This document shows, in pieces, positions 1-7,477 of a DNA stretch of 46,960 nt. The first letter of the stretch is position 1; every line of letters starts with the position of its first letter. The notes beneath the pieces are model-generated. The model was given only the letters and a program-made list of their open reading frames with translations. It was not told the origin of the DNA and searched no databases. The DNA is from Bacillus_CJ salitolerans (lineage in GTDB: Bacteria; Bacillota; Bacilli; Bacillales; SA4), in contig NZ_JBHUEM010000051.1 of the NCBI RefSeq assembly GCF_042680805.1, forward strand, positions 1 through 46,960, read 5' to 3'. The translations under genes and the position numbers were made by a program.

Positions 1-2
1 AA

Positions 3-535
3 AATTACGATGATATTCTTTCAAAACGCAAGCGTACACCACTCATTACGTATGGTCATTATTTAAATGAACAAAAGAAAAAATACAAAAACGACCCGTT
101 CAAAACGAGCAATTGGGCCTACGATGAGGAAAGTGATAGCTACACCTGTCCAAATCAGCAACCAGTTCAATTTAAATATCATTCGGTTCGCACGGATAAA
201 ACAGGATTCGAGCGTACGTTCAAAGTCTATGAGTGTGAGGACTGTACGGGCTGTCCACTTCTAAAAACTGTACGAAAGCGCAAGAAGGGAAAAATCGCCA
301 ACTCATGATTAATGAGAAATGGGAACAACAAAAAGAATATGTGAGAACGAAGCTTTCAGATGAAGAAACGGCTGCCATTTACCGCCAACGTAAAATGGAC
401 GTGGAGCCAGTTTTTGGATTCTTGAAGGCTAATTTAGGTTTCACTCGACTTTCAGTACGTGGAAAATTGAAAGTTGAAAACGAAATCGGCCTCGCATTAA
501 TGGCCGTGAATATACGAAAATATGCGGCAAGATGA
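3..535 (+). pseudogene. IS1182-family transposase, C-terminal part, frameshifted
   Basis: One frame is open from position 3 to a stop at 306-308. It encodes a Cys-containing zinc-ribbon-like segment (YECEDCTGCPLLK). The protein then continues in another frame from about 305 to 535 with the typical C-terminal core (YRQRKMDVEPVFGFLKANLG, then VENEIGLALMAVNIRK) of IS1182/DDE transposases. The join needs loss of one base near 303-308. The 5' part is outside the window. The frame break suggests the copy is inactive unless programmed frameshifting occurs, which is not usual for this family. Family assignment is fairly sure from the conserved C-terminal block; the element name cannot be given. Confidence 0.75.
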
Positions 536-569
536 GAAGGTCTTGTCCGCACATAACTGAAATCTAATG

Positions 570-606
570 AAAAAAGTGAAATCGATGACACGATTTCACT
601 TTTTTC
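570..606 (+). terminator. Rho-independent terminator after the transposase remnant
   Basis: A perfect stem of about 14 bp (AAAAAGTGAAATCG pairing with CGATTTCACTTTTT) around a six-base loop is followed by a T-run. It lies 35 bases after the transposase stop and, being A-rich on its other side, could work in both directions. Confidence 0.75.
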
Positions 607-738
607 ATATAGAGAAGCTAGTTATGTCCCAGCCTCATTTCTTTATAGGGTCGTTTACTTCAATAAGGGAGCATTGTTTATTTATGGAATTATTTGGGTT
701 TATGGGACATACCCTTCTACTAAAAGAGGAGTGATTGT

Positions 739-1404
739 GTGTTAAAAAAGATATTGATGATTGCTGGAATACTTATAGTAGGAATAACCATATTTAGTCT
801 CTTAAATAAACCTTTAGAAGCCGATACTATTGTTGCAAATAAGGAGAACCAAAAGCCTTCAATTAGTAAAGAAGAAGATGAAGAAATATCAACAATGAAA
901 TTGGTAACCGAAAAGATTTATGAAAAATATGACACGTTGAAGTTTGTTGTGGGTACGTCTTCAAAGAAAGAGTTGAGAATTCAAGTTCAAGGGGACAAAA
1001 ATGATTTTGATTCTATAAAAAATGACATTGAATTAATCGCCAAAGATGTAATTAATTCATCACCAATTAAAGAATTTAAAGTTATTGTCGAGTGGGTAGA
1101 TATACCTGCTGTTAAAGGGAATATAAAAATAGAGAATAAAAACAAAGAACTGTCACTTTTAACACATACCTTGATGGTAGGCTTAAAACAATTCGATGTA
1201 ATTGGGGATATTGGTACCGAATATCAAAAAAATATTACCATTCAAACATCATTAAAAGGAAACGGCGAAAAAGCACAGAAATCAGCTCTTGAAATTGAGG
1301 AGAAGGTAAATCAACTTTTAACATCAAAGGAACTAAGTTCAGTATCAAAAATTGAATCTTATAAGATAAGAATACTCAATACCGACGGTAAAGCTATAAA
1401 TTAA
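739..1404 (+). CDS. Membrane-anchored hypothetical protein
   Basis: A 221-residue protein with a GTG start at 739 and the ribosome binding site AGAGGAG about seven bases upstream. Residues 4-23 form one hydrophobic segment (signal anchor or signal peptide), followed by an acidic, lysine-rich linker (about 30-55) and then a soluble, presumably extracytoplasmic region of alternating beta-like and helical stretches. There is no lipobox cysteine. The protein recalls the DUF4030-type secreted proteins of Bacillus, but I am not certain of that assignment. It stands alone between the insertion sequence end and a DUF3888-like gene. No catalytic motif was seen. Confidence 0.7.
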   Translation: MLKKILMIAGILIVGITIFSLLNKPLEADTIVANKENQKPSISKEEDEEISTMKLVTEKIYEKYDTLKFVVGTSSKKELRIQVQGDKNDFDSIKNDIELIAKDVINSSPIKEFKVIVEWVDIPAVKGNIKIENKNKELSLLTHTLMVGLKQFDVIGDIGTEYQKNITIQTSLKGNGEKAQKSALEIEEKVNQLLTSKELSSVSKIESYKIRILNTDGKAIN

Positions 1405-1532
1405 TTTTCAAACGGGGGGCATTTCTGCAACAGCAGCAGGAAAGCCTTTTGACTAACGAGCAGCTTTAGTTTAATATGGATAAGGAATTTGCAAAGTGGG
1501 AAACTAAAGGAAAAATGATAAGGTGGATGTTT
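1405..1532. other. Intergenic stretch with short repeat-like remnant
   Basis: This gap holds an ACGGGGGGCA box and CAGCAGCAGG, resembling the conserved shoulder of the dispersed GCGATTGCT hairpin repeats seen at 3423 and 16859. An ATG-led reading frame begins at 1476 but runs into the next gene without a ribosome binding site and is judged not to be the true start. Confidence 0.3.
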
Positions 1533-1937
1533 TTGAATAAGATTATTGCCTTTCTAATTTGTTTTACTTTAGTAATTCCAACATCAGCTTACGCAAATCT
1601 TCCTACAAAGACTAAAGCAACAAGAGAGAATTTATTAGAGGATGCCGTGATAGATCTTTTACAACCACAAATGTATGAAGGTGTTCAAAAACATTATGGA
1701 ACTACAAAACAAATAGCTTTCCATTGTTTAAGGGTTATTGAAATAAAAAAACTTGATCATCCTGGGTCTTGGCTATTTGAAGCTACTCTTGAAGGTGTAA
1801 CTTATACAGGAGCCCATAACTCTCTTGATACTATTACAGTAACTGTTAAAAAGGATTGGGAAGACTTGAAATGGGTTTTAAAAGATTTTAAGGTCAGTTC
1901 AGTAAAGAAAAATCTAGAATGTAGAAGTCCAGCATAA
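1533..1937 (+). CDS. Secreted DUF3888-like protein
   Basis: A 134-residue protein starting at the TTG at 1533. This start is chosen because AAGGTGG (1520-1526) lies six bases upstream and the product then begins with a classical signal peptide (MNKIIAFLICFTLVIPTSAYA, likely cleaved after AYA). In-frame ATGs at 1476, 1515 and 1527 have worse spacing. The mature part has the order typical of DUF3888: an ENLLEDAVIDLL helix, then a YEGVQKHYGT segment, an EIKK strand, and YTGAHNSLDTITVTV followed by a final VKDFKVSSV strand. Function is unknown for the family; export is inferred. A terminator follows 16 bases after the stop, so the gene is transcribed alone or with an upstream partner. Confidence 0.75.
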   Translation: MNKIIAFLICFTLVIPTSAYANLPTKTKATRENLLEDAVIDLLQPQMYEGVQKHYGTTKQIAFHCLRVIEIKKLDHPGSWLFEATLEGVTYTGAHNSLDTITVTVKKDWEDLKWVLKDFKVSSVKKNLECRSPA

Positions 1938-1953
1938 ACTTTATAAAAATGCT

Positions 1954-1985
1954 GCATTAATCCAAAGAGGATTAATGCTTTTTTG
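1954..1985 (+). terminator. Rho-independent terminator
   Basis: GCATTAATCC and GGATTAATGC form a perfect 10-bp stem around a five-base loop, followed by TTTTTT. The same stem sequence with minor change recurs at 30545, downstream of an unrelated gene. Confidence 0.85.
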
Positions 1986-2104
1986 TGGAATTCTTGAACG
2001 GAAAATTGTGGAGTTTAATTTAACTACAGGGTTTTGTTTTATGAAAGTCAATTTGGAATTTAGTTTTAATCAGAGGGTAAGATACATACAAACTACTTCC
2101 AAAG

Positions 2105-2893
2105 GTGGCGATTACCACGAAAAAGTTAGTCTGGACAGTCACAATATATATAATGTTTACTGGATTATTTTCATCAACACAATTAGCAGTCGCAAGTTTT
2201 AAACCAACAATAAATGCACACGAAGTTTTATCCATTCAAGTAAACCGTTTAAACGGAGGGACTCGTAAATTTAAGTTTAGCGACGGATATGAAGAAGTAA
2301 TTATAGGTAGGGTAGTAAAATGGATAAACACATCAAGTTCTACTGAAGGACCAACTGATTTAAAACTAGATAACACTCCCATCTCTAAATTAAAAATAAA
2401 AATGAAAAATGGGGAAGTTGCAACTATTGAACCTGCCTATAACTGTATATCTGAAAAACAAGCGAAAAAATGCACAATAGCAGATGGAGAGGTCATATAT
2501 ACCAAAAATAAAATGAAAGTTAGATTGAAATCATTAGAACTGTTTGATTGGATTTTAGTGGCATGGAAGTTTGAAAGTGTTGGTGCATCAAAAGATGAGT
2601 TGCTTGAAGAAACCTTATATACAAGATATTTTACCTATCTGGACAAATCTTATTTAGATTTTATTATGTGTCCTAAAATAGATAAAGTTGAAAGAATTAG
2701 TGGTGATACAAGGAGACATACCATCCATGCAAGTGCATTAAATTATAGTGCACATTACGGTGAAGAACCCTATGACAGAATTCATATTACATTGACCGAT
2801 ACTCCAGAAGATGGTGTTAATATAAACCAAGTTAAAATTGAAAAAGGTATTTCTGGAGAAGAAAGTCGTATCCAATGTAGACGAGAGGATTAA
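2105..2893 (+). CDS. Secreted hypothetical protein with a doubtful start codon
   Basis: A 262-residue frame, opened conservatively at GTG 2105. That GTG overlaps the only good Shine-Dalgarno sequence (AAAGGTGG, 2101-2108), so translation from it is unlikely. Seven bases after the motif is ACG (2117), giving a KKLVWTVTIYIMFTGLF signal peptide, as if an original ATG had become ACG. The mature region has two parts: a lysine-rich middle part (about 45-185) with three cysteines, and a C-terminal part (about 190-262) with YDRIHITLTDTPEDGVNI and two outer cysteines that could form a disulphide. No family recognised. It may be a poorly translated or decaying gene. Confidence 0.6.
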   Translation: MAITTKKLVWTVTIYIMFTGLFSSTQLAVASFKPTINAHEVLSIQVNRLNGGTRKFKFSDGYEEVIIGRVVKWINTSSSTEGPTDLKLDNTPISKLKIKMKNGEVATIEPAYNCISEKQAKKCTIADGEVIYTKNKMKVRLKSLELFDWILVAWKFESVGASKDELLEETLYTRYFTYLDKSYLDFIMCPKIDKVERISGDTRRHTIHASALNYSAHYGEEPYDRIHITLTDTPEDGVNINQVKIEKGISGEESRIQCRRED

Positions 2894-3010
2894 AGATTAT
2901 TTTGCTAAACGGGTGCAAAAGCTTAACAATGGGGTTATCGAATGTGGCAGCTCTTATTCCGTAAAGGAGCAGGTTAAGAAAAAGTTGAAGTAATCTGGAG
3001 GACCAATGAA
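2894..3010. other. Short gap with remnant sequence
   Basis: The stretch contains GCTAAACGGG, a shoulder of the dispersed repeat, followed by AT-rich sequence and the GGAGG ribosome binding site of the next gene near 2997-3002. Nothing else is visible. Confidence 0.3.
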
Positions 3011-3334
3011 TTGGAACCATTTTCTATAGGATTACTAATTATACTTACACCGTTAATCATATTAGGGGTTATTAAGGCTGATAGGGATATTAAGATTTTT
3101 GGTTATATGTTAATTCCAGCGTGCCTAGGTCAAGTATTAGCGATGGAATTTAACATTTCATATTTCTTTTTTATAGGATATGGCTTGTTTATTTTGATGT
3201 TCATATTTGGGACAATTAATATTTATAGAAAAGGAAATGAAACCTTAAGAGAAAGTCTTAGAAATGTTTTATGGGTATTGTTAATGGTTTTAGGAGGTTT
3301 TGCAATTCTTGTCCTTATACTAAAATTAATATAA
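3011..3334 (+). CDS. Small integral membrane protein, three predicted helices
   Basis: A 107-residue hydrophobic protein read from TTG 3011, with TGGAGG about eight bases upstream. Three membrane helices are visible: about 4-20, 30-68 (possibly two closely spaced segments) and 85-106. A short basic and acidic loop (YRKGNETLRESLRN) sits before the last helix. There is no signal for a known transporter or enzyme. It lies in a run of small membrane or secreted proteins without detectable functional links. Reality is supported by the ribosome binding site and strongly hydrophobic composition. Confidence 0.6.
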   Translation: MEPFSIGLLIILTPLIILGVIKADRDIKIFGYMLIPACLGQVLAMEFNISYFFFIGYGLFILMFIFGTINIYRKGNETLRESLRNVLWVLLMVLGGFAILVLILKLI

Positions 3335-3422
3335 GAAAAAATTGCAAAGGCTATTTCGCTGAATGTGAAACGGGTTTAGTAATATTATAACTATAAGAAA
3401 TAATTTATTAAGCTAAAGGGTA

Positions 3423-3450
3423 GCGATTGCTGAACAAGCAGCAGTCGCCC
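3423..3450. repeat. Dispersed hairpin repeat, copy A (GCGATTGCTG...CAGCAGTCGC)
   Basis: The element reads TTATTAAGCTAAAGGG followed by GCGATTGCTG, a six-base loop and CAGCAGTCGCC. A second clear copy is at 16859 with the same TTATTAA-TAACGGGG shoulder. Partial shoulders recur near 1411, 2904, 5467 and 6012. Confidence 0.55.
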
Positions 3451-3512
3451 CAGAATAGTTAACGATGTACAATAAGATACTATCAATGATTATAAAAGTA
3501 AGGAGGATATGG

Positions 3513-3746
3513 TTGCATACTTTATACACTTCAATTTCTTTTGAAACTTGGAGCATTTTGCTGTTCGTAGTAAGCACAATAATTCTAGGTGTAAATATAT
3601 TAAAAAAACCTCAATTCAAAGGTATGTTGATTTTTTCATTAATCTTTTTCTATTGTCTTTCACTAATTGCATTTTCACATGGTAGAGTTTCTCAAGATGT
3701 AATGAAGTTAATTGATATTATACATGTAATCATATGGATTATTTGA
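3513..3746 (+). CDS. Small membrane protein, two predicted helices
   Basis: The start is TTG 3513, six bases after the ideal ribosome binding site AAGGAGG (3500-3506). The longer frame from ATG 3465 has no such signal. The product has 77 residues with two hydrophobic helices, ILLFVVSTIILGVNI and MLIFSLIFFYCLSLIAF, separated by a basic loop, and a hydrophobic C-terminus (IDIIHVIIWII). No homologous family recognised. It ends about 110 bases before a T-box leader that belongs to the next gene. Confidence 0.55.
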   Translation: MHTLYTSISFETWSILLFVVSTIILGVNILKKPQFKGMLIFSLIFFYCLSLIAFSHGRVSQDVMKLIDIIHVIIWII

Positions 3747-3855
3747 AGTGGAACACTGGATTTCGATGCAGTAGCTCCTATTAATTCAACGGTATAAAAT
3801 TTTCCTTTACTTAAATTGTTAACATCTGTAAAATTAAAACAAATTAAACAAATGC

Positions 3856-4120
3856 AATGAAGAGAAGAGTAGATAAACCTTATTCTTTCCAGAGAGCTCC
3901 GTTTTGCTGAAAAGGAGTAAGAATAGGTTATTGAACCAAGACTCTGAGCATCACATTGGAACCAATTGGGGATGGTGTGGCGGGTGCTCCCGTTACAGAG
4001 CTAAGGTATAAAATTGTACCTGATAAGATCAATATGGCGACATATTAATAAACTGGGGTGGCACCACGAAGATATAATCTCGTCCTCAAGACTTCATAGT
4101 CTTGGGGGTGGGATTTTTTT
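3856..4120 (+). promoter_or_regulatory. T-box leader upstream of the MFS transporter
   Basis: Canonical elements appear in order. The 5' box AATGAAGAGAAGAGT is followed by stem I, with AACCTTATTCTT pairing to AAGAATAGGTT around the AGAGAGCTCCG distal arm. Next come the specifier loop GAACCAAG, the CTCTGAGC box, the conserved T-box GGGGTGGCACCACG (4055-4067) and a terminator with an eight-T run (4076-4120). By alignment with the clear Ile T-box at 43514 (GAA, one base, specifier, one base), the specifier is CAA (3937-3939), predicting tRNA-Gln. CCA (Pro) is possible if the loop is offset by one. The base after TGG is C, predicting a tRNA with G73. The leader should allow transcription of the transporter when the matching tRNA is uncharged. 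Confidence 0.85.
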
Positions 4121-4177
4121 ATTTTTGCATTTTTATAAAGGTGTTTGTCTTAACGAATAAGTATTGGGGGGAGTATA

Positions 4178-5431
4178 TTGAATTTAAAGAATAGGCTTGC
4201 ATCATGGAAATATCCATCAATCTTGTTAGTTGGAATTGGATTCTCAAATATCGGGGAATGGATCTATTTTATAGCCCTTAATTTAATTGTATTGGACATG
4301 ACTGGTTCAGCTTTAGCTGTATCTGGTTTATACATCATTAAGCCATTAGCTACTTTATGTACGAACTTTTGGGCGGGAAGTCTAATAGATCGTTACAACA
4401 AAAGAAAGCTTATGGTTTTACTAGATATTATCAGGGCAATATTTATAGCCTTACTGCCATTATTTTCAGCAATATCTATAATCTATTTAATTGTATTTAT
4501 TATTAATATAGCAAGTTCAATGTTTGGTCCAACCTCTATGACTTATATAACAAAATTAATTCCACAAGAACAACGGAAACAATTTAATTCTCTTCATAGC
4601 CTTATTACATCTGGTGCATTTTTAATAGGTCCAGCGGTAGCAGGAATGTTATTTTTAATTGGAACTCCAATATTTGCAATCTATATTAATGCTATTGCTT
4701 TACTCGTATCAGGTGTAATTACATTAGTTATGCCAGATATAGAGAAACAATCAACTTTCTCTTCTTCTAATAATAAAATCTCGTTGAAAGTAATTAGAAA
4801 GGATTTGTCAGCAGTATTTGAGTATAGCAGAGGGAACAAATATGTTATGATGATTTACTTATTGTTTAGTGGTGTTATGGTCATAATGGCAAGTGCTGTG
4901 GATTCCCTTGAAGCAGCTTTTGCTAAGGATGTGCTATCTTTGGCGGATAGTGAGTATGGTTTCTTAGTAACAATTGCTGGAGCAGGTATTGCTTTTGGTG
5001 CTTTAATTAACTCGTTATTTGTAAATAAAATTCACACCTCTGTTTTAATAGGTCTTGGTACTCTCCTAGTTTCAACGGGGTATATAATATATGCATTTTC
5101 AAGTACATTCTCCGTTGCAGCGATAGGATTTTTTACTCTTGCTTTTTTTATCGCTTATGCTAACACAGGTTTTCTAACCTTTTATCAGAACAATATTCCT
5201 GTTGATGTAATGGGGAGAATTGGAAGTGTTTATAGTCTAATTCAAGCTACTTTAGTTATAATAGCAACCAGCATTATGGGGATTGCTGCCCAGATAGCCT
5301 CCATTCAAGTGGTTGTTATTATAGGTGTTTTAGTCATGATGAGTTTATCCATTTTATTATTAATTATTTCATTATTCCCTTCAAGAAGTCATATTTTCCA
5401 ATCTGAACCGATTGGAACTAAGGAAGCGTGA
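4178..5431 (+). CDS. MFS transporter (MFS_3-like efflux or uptake protein)
   Basis: A 417-residue polytopic protein with a TTG start at 4178 and GGGGGGAG eight bases upstream. About twelve hydrophobic helices are visible. A motif-A-like loop, GSLIDRYNKRKLM (about 67-79), lies between helices 2 and 3, as in drug/H+ antiporters of the major facilitator superfamily. The central cytoplasmic loop is about 195-215. The gene is the only one directly behind the T-box leader, so it is probably induced by shortage of one charged tRNA. That context suggests transport of an amino acid, peptide or an aminoacylation-targeting compound, but the sequence does not define the substrate. No terminator follows closely. 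Confidence 0.85.
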   Translation: MNLKNRLASWKYPSILLVGIGFSNIGEWIYFIALNLIVLDMTGSALAVSGLYIIKPLATLCTNFWAGSLIDRYNKRKLMVLLDIIRAIFIALLPLFSAISIIYLIVFIINIASSMFGPTSMTYITKLIPQEQRKQFNSLHSLITSGAFLIGPAVAGMLFLIGTPIFAIYINAIALLVSGVITLVMPDIEKQSTFSSSNNKISLKVIRKDLSAVFEYSRGNKYVMMIYLLFSGVMVIMASAVDSLEAAFAKDVLSLADSEYGFLVTIAGAGIAFGALINSLFVNKIHTSVLIGLGTLLVSTGYIIYAFSSTFSVAAIGFFTLAFFIAYANTGFLTFYQNNIPVDVMGRIGSVYSLIQATLVIIATSIMGIAAQIASIQVVVIIGVLVMMSLSILLLIISLFPSRSHIFQSEPIGTKEA

Positions 5432-5498
5432 GTCCAAGAAGGATTATTGATTATCTAAGTTGAATTTATTAAGCTAACAGGCAGTATGTACTAATTAA

Positions 5499-5998
5499 GG
5501 ACGTGATTATTCGGAAGTTGTTGATAAAAAACTTGTTGAATCAGTTATTAGATACCTTTGCATAAATGGAGAAATAAACGGGGTTAGATTTGGACCAACC
5601 TTACAAATCCTGTTATCTGGTATAGACGAACATAGAAAGGGTATAAAAGGACAAATTTACTTAAATGTAGAATCAAGATGGTGTATCTATGATGAATTGC
5701 CTAATGATTTTCCTATAAAAGATACTGATGTTGAAGAAATGGATAGAATTAAGGAGTTAGAAATATTAAACGAATTAAGTTATTCAGAAATTGTTGAACT
5801 AGGGTTAGGAGATACTATTCCTCACTTGATTTTTTCTTTAAAAATGGGAAATCTCTATTCGTTCATGGACATGATGATCAATATGAATCATGCCAAATGG
5901 GAGTTGCCTTTCAAGAGGGGAATACATGGTTAGTGGTTGCTTGTCCAGACGATGAAATTGCTGTATGGTGTCCAGATTCTTTTATTAAAAAGTTATAA
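5499..5998 (+). pseudogene. Frameshifted hypothetical gene without start codon
   Basis: After a stop at 5496 the frame is open without any good start codon (SEVVDKKLVESVIRYLCING... VRFGPTLQILLSGIDEH). It continues through IYLNVESRWCIYDELPNDF and a glutamate-rich middle to about 5850. There the coding sense moves into another frame that reads LFVHGHDDQYE, then GVAFQEGNTWLVVACPDDE and stops at 5996. Two faults, a lost start and one frameshift, make this a pseudogene of a roughly 165-residue cytosolic protein. I do not recognise the family. Its intact relatives should contain both halves in one frame. Confidence 0.6.
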
Positions 5999-6049
5999 AG
6001 GTAATGGGGTTTTATTCAAGTAACGGGGACGAATGTTGTTAACACTATG

Positions 6050-6082
6050 GGATCAGCTGCAGCTGATCCTTCTTTTTTAAAG
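6050..6082 (+). terminator. Perfect 20-base palindrome followed by T-run
   Basis: GGATCAGCTGCAGCTGATCC (6050-6069) is a perfect palindrome and is followed by TTCTTTTTT. As RNA it could form a hairpin with a tight loop and act as a terminator for the decayed gene upstream. As DNA it contains nested PvuII-like and PstI-like cores. Its position 52 bases after the pseudogene stop fits a terminator. Confidence 0.5.
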
Positions 6083-6277
6083 GATTGGATATTTAATAAA
6101 CAAGCGGTGGGGGTTATCGAGGTAGATACTTCTAAATCGTAAAAGTTCTCGTAGGCAAACAGGCTTTCTTGTCGACACTTAGACATATAGATTCATTAAA
6201 TTGGAGGAAAAAACGATGGCAGAAGTTTTGTTGTTACACCATGTTTTAAAAGTGAATGTTATTTAAGTATAGGGGGG
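6083..6277. other. Gap with an isolated translation-start remnant
   Basis: A good ribosome binding site (GGAGG, about 6203) is followed by ATG GCA GAA GTT TTG TTG, but the frame closes after about 17 codons (MAEVLLLHHVLKVNVI). It looks like the 5' stub of a broken gene. Nothing else is visible. Confidence 0.35.
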
Positions 6278-6535
6278 GCGCGCGACAAGTTTCTGTGATA
6301 AGCGCTTCAAGCGTGAAAACACAGGGAATTTACTAGATGAATTCTAACTTTACAAGGGAGGGTAGGACTGAAGGAACCATGCTTCCCGAAACTATCCCAT
6401 CAATGCTCCTGCGTGCGTTAGGATTAATAGGTCATAGGGTGCGAAGCACCATACCGCGATTCACCAAACAGACGAAAAGGCTTCAAACGCTTACCTATTG
6501 CAAACTAGAATGGGACGATCGTCAATGAGACGACC
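6278..6535 (+). ncRNA. Structured RNA-like segment, possible group II intron fragment
   Basis: Unlike its AT-rich surroundings, this stretch is GC-richer and full of short inverted repeats: TTCTGTG with CACAGGGAA around GCGCTTCAAGCG, GGTGCGAAGCACC, and GACGATCGTCAATGAGACGACC. It opens with GCGCGCGACAAG, which resembles the 5' end (GTGCG...) of bacterial group II introns. No intron-encoded reverse transcriptase is present and no domain V could be identified, so this is at best a fragment. A protein frame across it (from 6337) has no family features and is not called. Confidence 0.3.
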
Positions 6536-6645
6536 TTTCTCTTTTGGCTTTTACAAGGTTAATTGGAATTTTATGTTGAAATTGTTATATATAAAATTAT
6601 GATGTACCTTTGAACCGTTTAGTTGAAAATACGAGGGGGATAAAA

Positions 6646-7056
6646 GTGAATAAAAGTATAATATTACTTTTTGTTCTAATGTTTTTAGCCGGTTGTGTGA
6701 GTTTTGGTATTGAAGAGGAAGAGTCCTTTGTATTTTCCTACACTCGTAACTCCATAGTAGATGAGAATAAAGAGAGGGTAAATAACTGGTTAAACAATGT
6801 AAAAAAAGAAGTGAAAATTCATAGTCTTGGTACAATAAATGGGTATGAATATTTTTATGCCAGAGGTTTTAATGATGTTTTAGTAACATACCTGTTAGAG
6901 AAAAAACAAGAAAATCAATTTAGTCTTCTTAGAGCAAATTTTAAAAAAGGAAATGAAGACGATGAGATTTTAATTGAAGTTAAGTATAACCCCTCGCTTT
7001 GTTGTGACGGTACAGTAATAGATGATAGTTATACTGGCAAAGGACTAATACAATAA
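6646..7056 (+). CDS. Lipoprotein of unknown function
   Basis: The start is GTG 6646, preceded by GAGGGGGAT with suitable spacing; a TTG-led extension from 6610 is rejected. The 136-residue product begins MNKSIILLFVLMFLAGC, a type II signal peptide with lipobox LAGC, so Cys17 should be lipidated and the protein anchored outside the membrane. The mature part is charged, with an N-terminal glutamate patch, a helix (ENKERVNNWLNNVKKEV), beta-like segments and an adjacent pair of cysteines (LCCDG) near the end. No family recognised. It is flanked on both sides by structured intron-like RNA fragments, hinting at a patched insertion region. Confidence 0.7.
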   Translation: MNKSIILLFVLMFLAGCVSFGIEEEESFVFSYTRNSIVDENKERVNNWLNNVKKEVKIHSLGTINGYEYFYARGFNDVLVTYLLEKKQENQFSLLRANFKKGNEDDEILIEVKYNPSLCCDGTVIDDSYTGKGLIQ

Positions 7057-7135
7057 AAATTTAATTTTTACAAACAGGTGGGAGTATGGAATAAGAACAG
7101 ACACTGATCCAAGCTGGATTTGTGCCTTTTACTGT

Positions 7136-7226
7136 TGCCGTGCCAAGGCAAGCCGTTAAGTGCTAACTGGTGAAAGTCCAGTCTAGGTAAGAACCAAGTC
7201 GCCTAGTAGCTAACAGGTATTGAACA
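7136..7226 (+). ncRNA. Possible group II intron domain I fragment
   Basis: The stretch contains ACTGGTGAAAGTCCAGT, a stem capped by GTGAAAGT, then AAGAACCAAGTCGCCTAGTAGCTAACAGG. This combination is characteristic of the domain I core of many bacterial group II introns. No intron ORF, domain V or domain VI is present nearby, so it is a remnant. The assignment rests on remembered motifs and could be tested with the Rfam group II models. Confidence 0.4.
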
Positions 7227-7255
7227 AGGACGTATCACTTAAAGGGGGAAGAAAA

Positions 7256-7372
7256 ATGGGTTGGATAATCATTGCTTCTGTTGCATATCTTCCGATTATA
7301 TATAGGATTCATAGACGGTTAGATTATTTAGAAAAAGAAGTGAAAAGGTTAAAAGGAGAAAAGGATTACTGA
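7256..7372 (+). CDS. Small single-helix membrane protein (38 residues)
   Basis: A short frame starts at ATG 7256, seven bases after AAAGGGGGA. It encodes an N-terminal hydrophobic helix (GWIIIASVAYLPIIY) followed by a highly charged helix (HRRLDYLEKEVKRLKGEKDY) of coiled-coil character. This layout, a membrane anchor plus short cytoplasmic charged tail, is common among uncharacterised Bacillus small proteins. The excellent ribosome binding site and amphipathic tail support expression. Function unknown. Confidence 0.55.
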   Translation: MGWIIIASVAYLPIIYRIHRRLDYLEKEVKRLKGEKDY

Positions 7373-7477
7373 ACGTAACGGCTACCTGTCTTATTTCAGA
7401 AACTGGAAGTTTACCTTAAGAAGAGAGTTTGAGAACAAGCACTAAAACTCAAACAACAAATATCAGGGGGGAAGTAA

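Larger units (their letters stand above)
1..635 (+). mobile_element. Right end of an IS1182-type insertion sequence (left part outside window)
   Basis: The window opens inside a transposase reading frame and the coding remnant stops at 535. The sequence TTATGTCCCAGCCTC near 621-635 resembles the terminal inverted repeat of IS1182-family elements, so the right boundary is put there. A strong hairpin with a T-run at 570-606 lies between the gene end and this boundary. The left end and any target duplication are outside the window, so the boundary is an inference. Confidence 0.55.

Noticed and set aside
67..264. ATG-led frame in the first 300 bases
   Set aside because: It is out of frame with the transposase remnant, whose sense in the frame from position 3 is clearly conserved.
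1476..1532. ATG starts of the DUF3888-like gene at 1476, 1515 and 1527
   Set aside because: They lack properly spaced ribosome binding sites and would put a polar extension before the signal peptide.
6337..6528. 63-codon frame inside the structured block
   Set aside because: Sequence is dominated by inverted repeats and basic residues, expected of a structured RNA, not a protein.
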